From: Sophora flavescens
Lineage: Eukaryota > Streptophyta > Magnoliopsida > Fabales > Fabaceae
Length of the DNA stretch: 64,000 bases
Direction of reading: 5' to 3'
Assembly: GCA_030762895.1 (NCBI GenBank)
Contig: CM061066.1
Coordinates: 8,646,047 to 8,710,046 of the forward strand
Shown: piece by piece, positions 20,795-31,735 of the stretch
How the letters are laid out: each line of letters opens with the position of its first letter
How positions within the stretch are numbered: the stretch's first letter is position 1
Notes under the pieces: model-generated
The model's input: the letters and a program-made list of their open reading frames with translations, nothing else
Database searches by the model: none
Told to the model about the DNA's origin: nothing
Translations under genes and position numbers: made by a program

Positions 20795-23378
20795 GAAATT
20801 GGGTTGTTGAAAAGGTTTTTGGGGGTAAAAAATAGTTTTAGAATTAGGGTTTTCGTTAAAATTTGGGTTATGGCTCAAAATTAGGTTTTTGGGTCAAATG
20901 AGGGTTTTGCGTTAAAAATAGGATTTTGTGTCAAAATAGGGTTAGAATTAGGGTTTGGGTCAAAACTTGGGTTTTGGGACCAAATTTGGGTTTTGGGTCA
21001 AAATTAGGGTTTACGGTTTGAATTAAGGTTTTGGGTTATAAATAGGGTCTGGGGTCAAAAATAAGGTTAGAATTAGGGTTTTGGGTCAAAATTAGGGCTC
21101 TGGGTTAAAATTAGGGTTTTGGGTCAAAATTAGGGATTTTGGTACAAAATAAGGTTTTGAGTTAAAAATAGGTTTTTGGGTCAAAAATAGGGTTATAATT
21201 AGGGTTTTGGGTTAAAATTAGGGTTCTGGGTCAAAATTAGCACTTAGGGTTAGAATTAGGGTTTCGGGTCAAAATCAGGGTTCTGGGTCAGATTTAGGGT
21301 TAGGGTCAAAATTAGGGTTTTGGGTTTGAAGTAGGGTTTTGGGTCAAAAATAGGGTTAGTATTAGGGTTTTGGGTTAAAATTAGGGTTTTGAGTTAAAAT
21401 TAGGGTTTTGGAAAAATTAGGGTTCTGGGTCAAATTTACGGTTTAGGTTCATAATTAGGGTTTAGGGTTTTGAGTTTAAAATAGGGTTTTGGGTCAAAAA
21501 TATGGTTAGAATTAGGGTTTGGGGTTAAAAATTGGGTATTGGGTCCAAATTAGGGTTTTGGCTCAAAATTAGTGTTTAGGGTTTGAATTAAGCTTTTGAG
21601 TTAAAAATTGGGTTTTGGGTCAAAAATAGGGTTAAAATTAGGATTTTGGTTTAAAATTAGGGTTTCGGGTCAAAATTAGGGTTATGGGTCGGATTTAGGG
21701 TTTAAGGCTTGAAATTGGGTTATCAGTTTAAAACAGGGTTTTGGGTCAAAAATAGTTTTAGAATTAGGGTTTTCGTTAAAATTTGGGTTATGGGTCAAAA
21801 TTAGGTTTTTCGGTCAAATGAGGGTTTTGCGTTAAAAATAGGATTTTGTGTCAAAATAGGGTTAGAATTAGGGTTTGGGTCAAAACTTGGGTTTTGGGTC
21901 CAAATTTGGGTTTTGGGACCAAATTTGGGTTTTGGGTCAAAATTAGGGTTTACGGTTTGAATTAAGGTTTTGGGTTAAAAATAGGGTCTGGGGTCAAAAA
22001 TAAGGTTAGAATTAGGGTTTTTGGTACAAAATAAGGTTTTGAGTTAAAAATAGGTTTTTGGGTCAAAAATAGGGTTATAATTAGGGTTTTGGGTTAAAAT
22101 TAGGGTTCTGGGTCAAAATTAGCACTTAGGGTTAGAATTAGGGTTTCGGGTCAAAATCAGGGTTCTGGGTCAGATTTAGGGTTAGGGTCAAAATTAGGGT
22201 TTTGGGTTTGAAGTAGGGTTTTGGGTCAAAATAGGGTTAGAATTAGGGTTTTGGGTTAAAATTAGGGTTTTGAGTTAAAAATAGGGTTTTGTAAAAATTA
22301 GGGTTCTGGGTCAAATTTACGGTTTAGGTTCATAATTAGGGTTTAGGGTTTTGAGTTTAAAATAGGGTTTTGGGTCAAAAATAAGGTTAGAATTAGGGTT
22401 TGGGGTTAAAAAATTTGGGTATTGGGAAATTAGGGTTTTGGCTCAAAATTAGTGTTTAGTGTTTGAATTAAGGTTTTGAGTTAAAAATAGGGTTTTGGGT
22501 CAAAAATAGTGTTAGAATTAGGGTTTTGGTTTAAAATTAGGGTTTCGGGTCAAAATTAGGGTTCTGGGTCGGATTTAGGGTTTAAGGCTTGAAATTGGGT
22601 TATCAGTTTAAAACAGGGTTTTGGGTCAAAAATAGTTTTAGAATTAGGGTTTCGTTAAAATTTGGGTTATGGGTCAAAATTAGGATTTTGTGTCAAAATA
22701 GGGTTAGAATTAGGGTTTGGGTCAAAACTTGGGTTTTTGGTCCAAATTTGGGTTTTGGGACCAAATTTGGGTTTTGGGTCAAAATTAGGGTTTACGGTTT
22801 AAATTAAGGTTTTGAGTTAAAAATAGGGTTTTGGGTCAAAAATAAGGTTAGAATTAGGGTTTTGGGTCAAAATTAGGGCTCTGGGTTAAAATTAGGGTTT
22901 TGGGTCAAAATTAGGGTTTAGGGTTAGAATTAGGGTTTTGGTTAAAATTAGCGTTCTGGGTCAATTTTAGGGTCCAAATTAGGGTGTAGGGTTTGAATTA
23001 GGTTTAGAGTTTAAAATAGGGTTTTGGGTCAAAAATAGGGTTAGAATTAGGGTTTTGGGTTACAATTAGGGTTTTGAGTTAAAATTAGGGTTTTGGAAAA
23101 ATTAGGGTTCTGAGTCAAATTTAGGGTTTAGGTTCAAAATTAGGGTTTACGATTTGAATTAGGGTTTTGAGTTTAAAATAGGGTTTGGGGTTAAAAAATT
23201 GGGTATTGGGTCCAAATTAAGGTTTTGGCTCAAAATTAGAGTTTAGGGTTTGAATTAAGGTTTTGAGTTAAAAATAGGGTTTTGGGTCAAAAATAGGGTT
23301 AAAATTAGGATTTTGGTTTAAAATTAGGGTTTCGGGTCAAAATTAGGGTTCTGGGTCGGATTTAGGGTTTAAGGTTTG
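20795..23378 (+). repeat. A-B-C trimer, 2.58 kb
   Basis: Markers at 20795 (A), 21711 (B) and 22591 (C). The C monomer is short (788 bp): the words between GGTTATGGGTC and GGATTTTGTG, including CAAACGAGGG, are missing near 22680. Confidence 0.8.
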
Positions 23379-24200
23379 AAATTGGGTTGTTAGTTTAAAA
23401 CAGGGTTTTGGGTAAAAAATAGTTTTAGAATTAGGGTTTTCGTTAAAATTTGGGTTATGGGTCAAAATTAGGTTTTTGGGTCAAATGAGGGTTTTGAGTT
23501 AAAAATAGGATTTTGTGTCAAAATAGGGTTAGAATTAGGGTTTAGGTTAAAACTTGGGATTTGGGTCCAAATTTGGGTTTTGAGACCAAATTTGGTTTTG
23601 GGTCAAAATTAGGGTTTACGGTTGAAATTAAGGTTTTGAGTTAAAAATAGTGTCTGGGGTCAAAAATAAGGTTAGAATTAGGGTTTTGGGTCAAAATTAG
23701 GGCTCTGGGTTAAAATTAGGGTTTTGGGTCAAAATTAGGGTTTAGGGTTAGAATTAGGGTTTTGGTTAAAATTAGCGTTCTGGGTCAATTTTAGGGTCCA
23801 AATTAGGGTGTAGGGTTTGAATTAGGTTTAGAGTTTAAAATAGGGTTTTGGGTCAAAAATAGGGTTAGAATTAGGGTTTTGGGTTACAATTAGGGTTTTG
23901 AGTTAAAATTAAGGTTTTGGGAAATTAGGGTTCTGAGTCAAATTTAGGGTTTAGGTTCAAAATTAGGGTTTACGATTTGAATTAGGGTTTTGAGTTTAAA
24001 ATAGGGTTTGGGGTTAAAAAATTGGGTATTGGGTCCAAATTAAGGTTTTGGCTCAAAATTAGAGTTTAGGGTTTGAATTAAGGTTTTGAGTTAAAAATAG
24101 GGTTTTGGGTCAAAAATAGGGTTAAAATTAGGATTTTGGTTTAAAATTAGGGTTTCGGGTCAAAATTAGGGTTCTGGGTCGGATTTAGGGTTTAAGGTTT
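23379..24200 (+). repeat. Single class-A-like monomer, 822 bp
   Basis: Class-A marker at 23379 followed by another class-A marker at 24201. It ends like a C monomer, with the AGCGTTCTGGGTC words near 23770, so it looks like a recombinant. Confidence 0.7.
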
Positions 24201-25962
24201 GAAATTGGGTTGTCAGTTTAAAACAGGGTTTTGGGTAAAAAATAGGTTTAGAATTAGGGTTTTCGTTAAAATTTGGGTTATGGGTCAAAATTAGGTTTTT
24301 GGGTCAAATGAAGGTTTTGAGTTAAAAATAGGATTTTGTGTCAAAATAGGGTTAGAATTAGGGTTTGGGTTAAAACTTGGGATTTGGGTCCAAATTTGGG
24401 TTTTGAGACCAAATTTGGTTTTAGGTCAAAATTAGGGTTTACGGTTTAAATTAAGGTTTTGAGTTAAAAATAGGGTCTGGGGTCAAAAATAAGGTTAGAA
24501 TTAGGGTTTTGGGTCAAAATTAGGGCTCTGGGTTAAAATTAGGGTTTTGGGTCAAAATTAGGGTTTTTGGTACAAAATAAGGTTTTGAGTTAAAAATAGG
24601 TTTTTGGGTCAAAAATAGGGTTCTGGGTCAAAATTAGCGCTTAGGGTTAGAATTAGGGTTTCGGGTCAAAATCAGGGTTCTGGGTCAGATTTAGGGTTAG
24701 GGTCAAAATTAGGGTTTTGGGTTTGAGGTAGGGTTTTGGGTCAAAAATAGGGTTAGAATTAGGGTTTTGGGTTAAAATTAGGGTTTTGAGTTAAAATTAG
24801 GGTTTTGGAAAAATTAGGGTTCTGGGTCAAATTTACGGTTTAGGTTCATAATTAGGGTTTAGGGTTTTGAGTTTAAAATTGGGTTTTGGGTCAAAAATAA
24901 GGTTAGAATTAGGGTTTGGGGTTAAAAAATTTGGGTATTGGGAAATTAGGGTTTTGGCTCAAAATTAGTGTTTAGTGTTTGAATTAAGGTTTTGTGTTAA
25001 AAATAGGGTTTTGGGTCAAAAATAGTGTTAGAATTAGGGTTTTGGTTTAAAATTAGGGTTTCGGGTCAAAATTAAGGTTCTGGGTCGGATTTAGGGTTTA
25101 AGGCTTGAAATTGGGTTATCAGTTTAAAACAGGGTTTTGGGTCAAAAATAGTTTTAGAATTAGGGTTTCGTTAAAATTTGGGTTATGGGTCAAAATTAGG
25201 TTTTTGGGTCAAACGAGGGTTTTGAGTTAAAAATAGGATTTTGTGTCAAAATAGGGTTAGAATTAGGGTTTGGGTCAAAACTTGGGTTTTTGGTCCAAAT
25301 TTGGGTTTTGGGACCTAATTTGGGTTTTGGGTCAAAATTAGGGTTTACGGTTTAAATTAAGGTTTTGAGTTAAAAATAGGGTTTTGGGTCAAAAATAAGG
25401 TTAGAATTAGGGTTTTGGGTCAAAATTAGGGCTCTGGGTTAAAATTAGGGTTTTGGGTCAAAATTAGGGTTTAGGGTTAGAATTAGGGTTTTGGTTAAAA
25501 TTAGCGTTCTGGGTCAATTTTAGGGTCCAAATTAGGGTTTAGGGTTTGAATTAGGTTTAGAGTTTAAAATATGGTTTTCGGTCAAAAATAGGGTTAGAAT
25601 TAGGGTTTTGGGTTACAATTAGGGTTTTGAGTTAAAATTAGGGTTTTGGAAAAATTAGGGTTCTGAGTCAAATTTAGGGTTTAGGTTCAAAATTAGGGTT
25701 TAGGATTTGAATTAGGGTTTTGAGTTTAAAATAGGGGTTTGGGTCAAAAATATGGTTACAATTAGGGTTTGGGGTTAAAAAAATTTGGTATTGGGTCCAA
25801 ATTAAGGTTTTGGCTCAAAATTAGAGTTTAGGGTAGGAATTAAGGTTTTGAGTTAAAAATAGGGGTTTGGGTCAAAAATAGGGTTAAAATTAGGATTTTG
25901 GTTTAAAATTAGGGTTTCGGGTCAAAATTAGGGTTCTGGGTCGGATTTATGTTTTAAGGTTT
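24201..25962 (+). repeat. A-C dimer, 1.76 kb
   Basis: Markers at 24201 (A) and 25107 (C). The private variant ATAGGTTTAGAATT just after the A marker is shared with the dimers at 28216 and 29976, so these three dimers have a recent common origin. Confidence 0.8.
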
Positions 25963-28215
25963 GAAATTGGGTTGTCAGTTTAAAACAGGGTTTTGGGTTA
26001 AAAAATAGTTTTAGAATTAGGGTTTTCGTTAAAATTTGGGATATGGGTCAAAATTAGGTTTTTGGGGCAAATGAAGGTTTTGAGTTAAAAATAGGATTTT
26101 GTGTCAAAATAGGGTTAGAATTAGGGTTTGGGTCAAAACTTGGGATTTGGGTCCAAAATTGGGTTTTGAGACCAAATTTGGTTTTGGGTCAATATTAGGG
26201 TTTACGGTTTAAATTAAGGTTTTGAGTTAAAAATAGGGTCTGGGGTCAAAAATAAGGTTAGAATTAGGATTTTGGGTCAAAATTAGGGCTCTGGGTTAAA
26301 ATTAGCGTTCTGGGTCAATTTTAGGGTCCAAATTAGGGTTTAGGGTTTGAATCAGGTTTTGAGTTTAAAATAAGGTTTTGGGTCAAAAATAGGGTTAGAA
26401 TTAGGGTTTTGGGTTAAAATTAGGGTTTTGAGTTAAAATTAGGGTTTTGGAAAAATTAGGGTTCTGAGTCAAATTTAGGGTTTAGGTTCAAAATTAGGGT
26501 TTAGGATTTGAATTAGGGTTTTGAGTTTAAAATAGGGTTTTGGGTCAAAAATATGGTTAGAATTAGGGTTTGGGGTTAAACAATTGGGTATTGGGTCCAA
26601 ATTAAGGTTTTGGCTCAAAATTAGAGTTTAGGGTTTGAATTAAGCTTTTGAGTTAAAAATAGGGTTTTGGGTCAAAAATAGGGTTAAAATTAGGATTTTG
26701 GTTTAAAATTAGGGTTTCGGGTCAAAATTAGGGTTATGGGTCGGATTTAGGGTTTAAGGTTTGAAATTGGGTTGTCAGTTTAAAACAGGGTTTTGGGTAA
26801 AAAATAGTTTTAGAATTAGGGTTTTCGTTAAAATTTGGGTTATGGGTCAAAATTAGGTTTTTCGGTCAAATGAGGGTTTTGCGTTAAAAATAGGATTTTG
26901 TGTCAAAATAGGGTTAGAATTAGGGTTTGGGTCAAAACTTGGGTTTTGGGTCCAAATTTGGGTTTTGGGACCAAATTTGGGTTTTGGGTCAAAATTAGGG
27001 TTTACGGTTTGAATTAAGGTTTTGGGTTAAAAATAGTGTCTGGGGTCAAAAATAAGGTTAGAATTAGGGTTTTTGGTACAAAATAAGGTTTTGAGTTAAA
27101 AATAGGTTTTTGGGTCAAAAATAGGGTTATAATTAGGGTTTTGGGTTAAAATTAGGGTTCTGGGTCAAAATTAGCACTTAGGGTTAGAATTAGGGTTTCG
27201 GGTCAAAATCAGGGTTCTGGGTCAGATTTAGGGTTAGGGTCAAAATTAGGGTTTTGGGTTTGAAGTAGGGTTTTGGGTCAAAAATAGGGTTAGAATTAGG
27301 GTTTTGGGTTAAAATTAGGGTTTTGAGTTAAAATTAGGGTTTTGGAAAAATTAGGGTTCTGGGTCAAATTTACGGTTTAGGTTCATAATTAGGGTTTAGG
27401 GTTTTGAGTTTAAAACAGGGTTTTGGGTAAAAAATAGTTTTAGAATTAGGGTTTCGTTAAAATTTGGGTTATGGGTCAAAATTAGGTTTTTGGGTCAATC
27501 GAGGGTTTTGAGTTAAAAATAGGATTTTGTGTCAAAATAGGGTTAGAATTAGGGTTTGGGTCAAAACTTGGGTTTTTGGTCCAAATTTGGGTTTTGGGAC
27601 CAAATTTGGGTTTTGGGTCAAAATTAGGGTTTACGGTTTAAATTAAGGTTTTGAGTTAAAAATAGGGTTTTGGGTCAAAAATAAGGTTAGAATTAGGGTT
27701 TTGGGTCAAAATTAGGGCTCTGGGTTAAAATTAGGGTTTTGGGTCAAAATTAGGGTTTAGGGTTAGAATTAGGGTTTTGGTTAAAATTAGCGTTCTGGGT
27801 CAATTTTAGGGTCCAAATTAGGGTGTAGGGTTTGAATTAGGTTTAGAGTTTAAAATAGGGTTTTGGGTCAAAAATAGGGTTAGAATTAGGGTTTTGGGTT
27901 ACAATTAGGGTTTTGAGTTAAAATTAAGGTTTTGGGAAATTAGGGTTCTGAGTCAAATTTAGGGTTTAGGTTCAAAATTAGGGTTTACGATTTGAATTAG
28001 GGTTTTGAGTTTAAAATAGGGTTTGGGGTTAAAAAATTGGGTATTGGGTCCAAATTAAGGTTTTGGCTCAAAATTAGAGTTTAGGGTTTGAATTAAGGTT
28101 TTGAGTTAAAAATAGGGTTTTGGGTCAAAAATAGGGTTAAAATTAGGATTTTGGTTTAAAATTAGGGTTTCGGGTCAAAATTAGGGTTCTGGGTCGGATT
28201 TAGGGTTTAAGGTTT
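25963..28215 (+). repeat. Two A-type monomers plus a recombinant, deleted monomer
   Basis: Markers at 25963 and 26763 are both A type; the second has a class-B body (TTTTTCGGTC). The next marker comes only at 28216, 1453 bp later. A junction near 27405-27415 fuses GTTTTGAGTTTAAAA to the part of a C monomer that follows its marker, and about 250 bp are missing compared with 33181-33430. Confidence 0.75.
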
Positions 28216-29975
28216 GAAATTGGGTTGTCAGTTTAAAACAGGGTTTTGGGTAAAAAATAGGTTTAGAATTAGGGTTTTCGTTAAAATTTGGGTTATGGGT
28301 CAAAATTAGGTTTTTGGGTCAATGAAGGTTTTGAGTTAAAAATAGGATTTTGTGTCAAAATAGGGTTAGAATTAGGGTTTGGGTTAAAACTTGGGATTTG
28401 GGTCCAAATTTGGGTTTTGAGACCAAATTTGGTTTTAGGTCAAAATTAGGGTTTACGGTTTAAATTAAGGTTTTGAGTTAAAAATAGGGTCTGGGGTCAA
28501 AAATAAGGTTAGAATTAGGGTTTTGGGTCAAAATTAGGGCTCTGGGTTAAAATTAGGGTTTTGGGTCAAAATTAGGGTTTTTGGTACAAAATAAGGTTTT
28601 GAGTTAAAAATAGGTTTTTGGGTCAAAAATAGGGTTCTGGGTCAAAATTAGCGCTTAGGGTTAGAATTAGGGTTTCGGGTCAAAATCAGGGTTCTGGGTC
28701 AGATTTAGGGTTAGGGTCAAAATTAGGGTTTTGGGTTTGAGGTAGGGTTTTGGGTCAAAAATAGGGTTAGAATTAGGGTTTTGGGTTAAAATTAGGGTTT
28801 TGAGTTAAAATTAGGGTTTTGGAAAAATTAGGGTTCTGGGTCAAATTTACGGTTTAGGTTCATAATTAGGGTTTAGGGTTTTGAGTTTAAAATTGGGTTT
28901 TGGGTCAAAAATAAGGTTAGAATTAGGGTTTGGGGTTAAAAAATTTGGGTATTGGGAAATTAGGGTTTTGGCTCAAAATTAGTGTTTAGTGTTTGAATTA
29001 AGGTTTTGTGTTAAAAATAGGGTTTTGGGTCAAAAATAGTGTTAGAATTAGGGTTTTGGTTTAAAATTAGGGTTTCGGGTCAAAATTAAGGTTTAGGTCG
29101 GATTTAGGGTTTAAGGCTTGAAATTGGGTTTTGAGTTTAAAACAGGGTTTTGGGTAAAAAATAGTTTTAGAATTAGGGTTTCGTTAAAATTTGGGTTATG
29201 GGTCAAAATTAGGTTTTTGGGTCAAACGAGGGTTTTGAGTTAAAAATAGGATTTTGTGTCAAAATAGGGTTAGAATTAGGGTTTGGGTCAAAACTTGGGT
29301 TTTTGGTCCAAATTTGGGTTTTGGGACCTAATTTGGGTTTTGGGTCAAAATTAGGGTTTACGGTTTAAATTAAGGTTTTGAGTTAAAAATAGGGTTTTGG
29401 GTCAAAAATAAGGTTAGAATTAGGGTTTTGGGTCAAAATTAGGGCTCTGGGTTAAAATTAGGGTTTTGGGTCAAAATTAGGGTTTAGGGTTAGAATTAGG
29501 GTTTTGGTTAAAATTAGCGTTCTGGGTCAATTTTAGGGTCCAAATTAGGGTTTAGGGTTTGAATTAGGTTTAGAGTTTAAAATATGGTTTTCGGTCAAAA
29601 ATAGGGTTAGAATTAGGGTTTTGGGTTACAATTAGGGTTTTGAGTTAAAATTAGGGTTTTGGAAAAATTAGGGTTCTGAGTCAAATTTAGGGTTTAGGTT
29701 CAAAATTAGGGTTTAGGATTTGAATTAGGGTTTTGAGTTTAAAATAGGGGTTTGGGTCAAAAATATGGTTAGAATTAGGGTTTGGGGTTAAAAAAATTGG
29801 GTATTGGGTCCAAATTAAGGTTTTGGCTCAAAATTAGAGTTTAGGGTTTGAATTAAGGTTTTGAGTTAAAAATAGGGGTTTGGGTCAAAAATAGGGTTAA
29901 AATTAGGATTTTGGTTTAAAATTAGGGTTTCGGGTCAAAATTAGGGTTCTGGGTCGGATTTAGGGTTTAAGGTTT
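28216..29975 (+). repeat. A-C dimer, 1.76 kb
   Basis: Markers at 28216 (A) and 29120 (C). It repeats 24201-25962 at an offset of about 4.01 kb and 29976-31735 at 1.76 kb. The C marker here is altered to GGGTTTTGAG. Confidence 0.8.
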
Positions 29976-31735
29976 GAAATTGGGTTGTCAGTTTAAAACA
30001 GGGTTTTGGGTAAAAAATAGGTTTAGAATTAGGGTTTTCGTTAAAATTTGGGTTATGGGTCAAAATTAGGTTTTTGGGTCAAATGAAGGTTTTGAGTTAA
30101 AAATAGGATTTTGTGTCAAAATAGGGTTAGAATTAGGGTTTGGGTTAAAACTTGGGATTTGGGTCCAAATTTGGGTTTTGAGACCAAATTTGGTTTTAGG
30201 TCAAAATTAGGGTTTACGGTTTAAATTAAGGTTTTGAGTTAAAAATAGGGTCTGGGGTCAAAAATAAGGTTAGAATTAGGGTTTTGGGTCAAAATTAGGG
30301 CTCTGGGTTAAAATTAGGGTTTTGGGTCAAAATTAGGGTTTTTGGTACAAAATAAGGTTTTGAGTTAAAAATAGGTTTTTGGGTCAAAAATAGGGTTCTG
30401 GGTCAAAATTAGCGCTTAGGGTTAGAATTAGGGTTTCGGGTCAAAATCAGGGTTGGGTCGATTTAGGGTTAGGGGTCAAAATTAGGGTTTTGGGTTTGAG
30501 GTAGGGTTTTGGGTCAAAAATAGGGTTAGAATTAGGGTTTTGGGTTAAAATTAGGGTTTTGAGTTAAAATTAGGGTTTTGGAAAAATTAGGGTTCTGGGT
30601 CAAATTTACGGTTTAGGTTCATAATTAGGGTTTAGGGTTTTGAGTTTAAAATTGGGTTTTGGGTCAAAAATAAGGTTAGGATTAGGGTGTGGGGTTAATA
30701 TATTTGGGTATTGGGAAATTAGGGTTTTGGCTCAAAATTAGTGTTTAGTGTTTGAATTAAGGTTTTGTGTTAAAAATAGGGTTTTGGGTCAAAAATAGTG
30801 TTAGAATTAGGGTTTTGGTTTAAAATTAGGGTTTCGGGTCAAAATTAAGGTTCTGGGTCGGATTTAGGGTTTAAGGCTTGAAATTGGGTTATCAGTTTAA
30901 AACAGGGTTTTGGGTCAAAAATAGTTTTAGAATTAGGGTTTCGTTAAAATTTGGGTTATGGGTCAAAATTAGGTTTTTGGGTCAAACGAGGGTTTTGAGT
31001 TAAAAATAGGATTTTGTGTCAAAATAGGGTTAGAATTAGGGTTTGGGTCAAAACTTGGGTTTTTGGTCCAAATTTGGGTTTTGGGACCTAATTTGGGTTT
31101 TGGGTCAAAATTAGGGTTTACGGTTTAAATTAAGGTTTTGAGTTAAAAATAGGGTTTTGGGTCAAAAATAAGGTTAGAATTAGGGTTTTGGGTCAAAATT
31201 AGGGCTCTGGGTTAAAATTAGGGTTTTGGGTCAAAATTAGGGTTTAGGGTTAGAATTAGGGTTTTGGTTAAAATTAGCGTTCTGGGTCAATTTTAGGGTC
31301 CAAATTAGGGTTTAGGGTTTGAATTAGGTTTAGAGTTTAAAATATGGTTTTCGGTCAAAAATAGGGTTAGAATTAGGGTTTTGGGTTACAATTAGGGTTT
31401 TGAGTTAAAATTAGGGTTTTGGAAAAATTAGGGTTCTGAGTCAAATTTAGGGTTTAGGTTCAAAATTAGGGTTTAGGATTTGAATTAGGGTTTTGAGTTT
31501 AAAATAGGGGTTTGGGTCAAAAATATGGTTAGAATTAGGGTTTGGGGTTAAAAAAATTGGGTATTGGGTCCAAATTAAGGTTTTGGCTCAAAATTAGAGT
31601 TTAGGGTTTGAATTAAGGTTTTGAGTTAAAAATAGGGTTTTGGGTCAAAAATAGGGTTAAAATTACGATTTTGGTTTAAAATTAGGGTTTCGGGTCAAAA
31701 TTAGGGTTCTGGGTCGGATTTAGGGTTTAAGGTTT
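29976..31735 (+). repeat. A-C dimer, 1.76 kb
   Basis: Markers at 29976 (A) and 30880 (C), each 1760 bp from the matching marker of the previous dimer. Short deletions around 30450-30470 and changes near 30680-30700 distinguish it. Confidence 0.8.
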
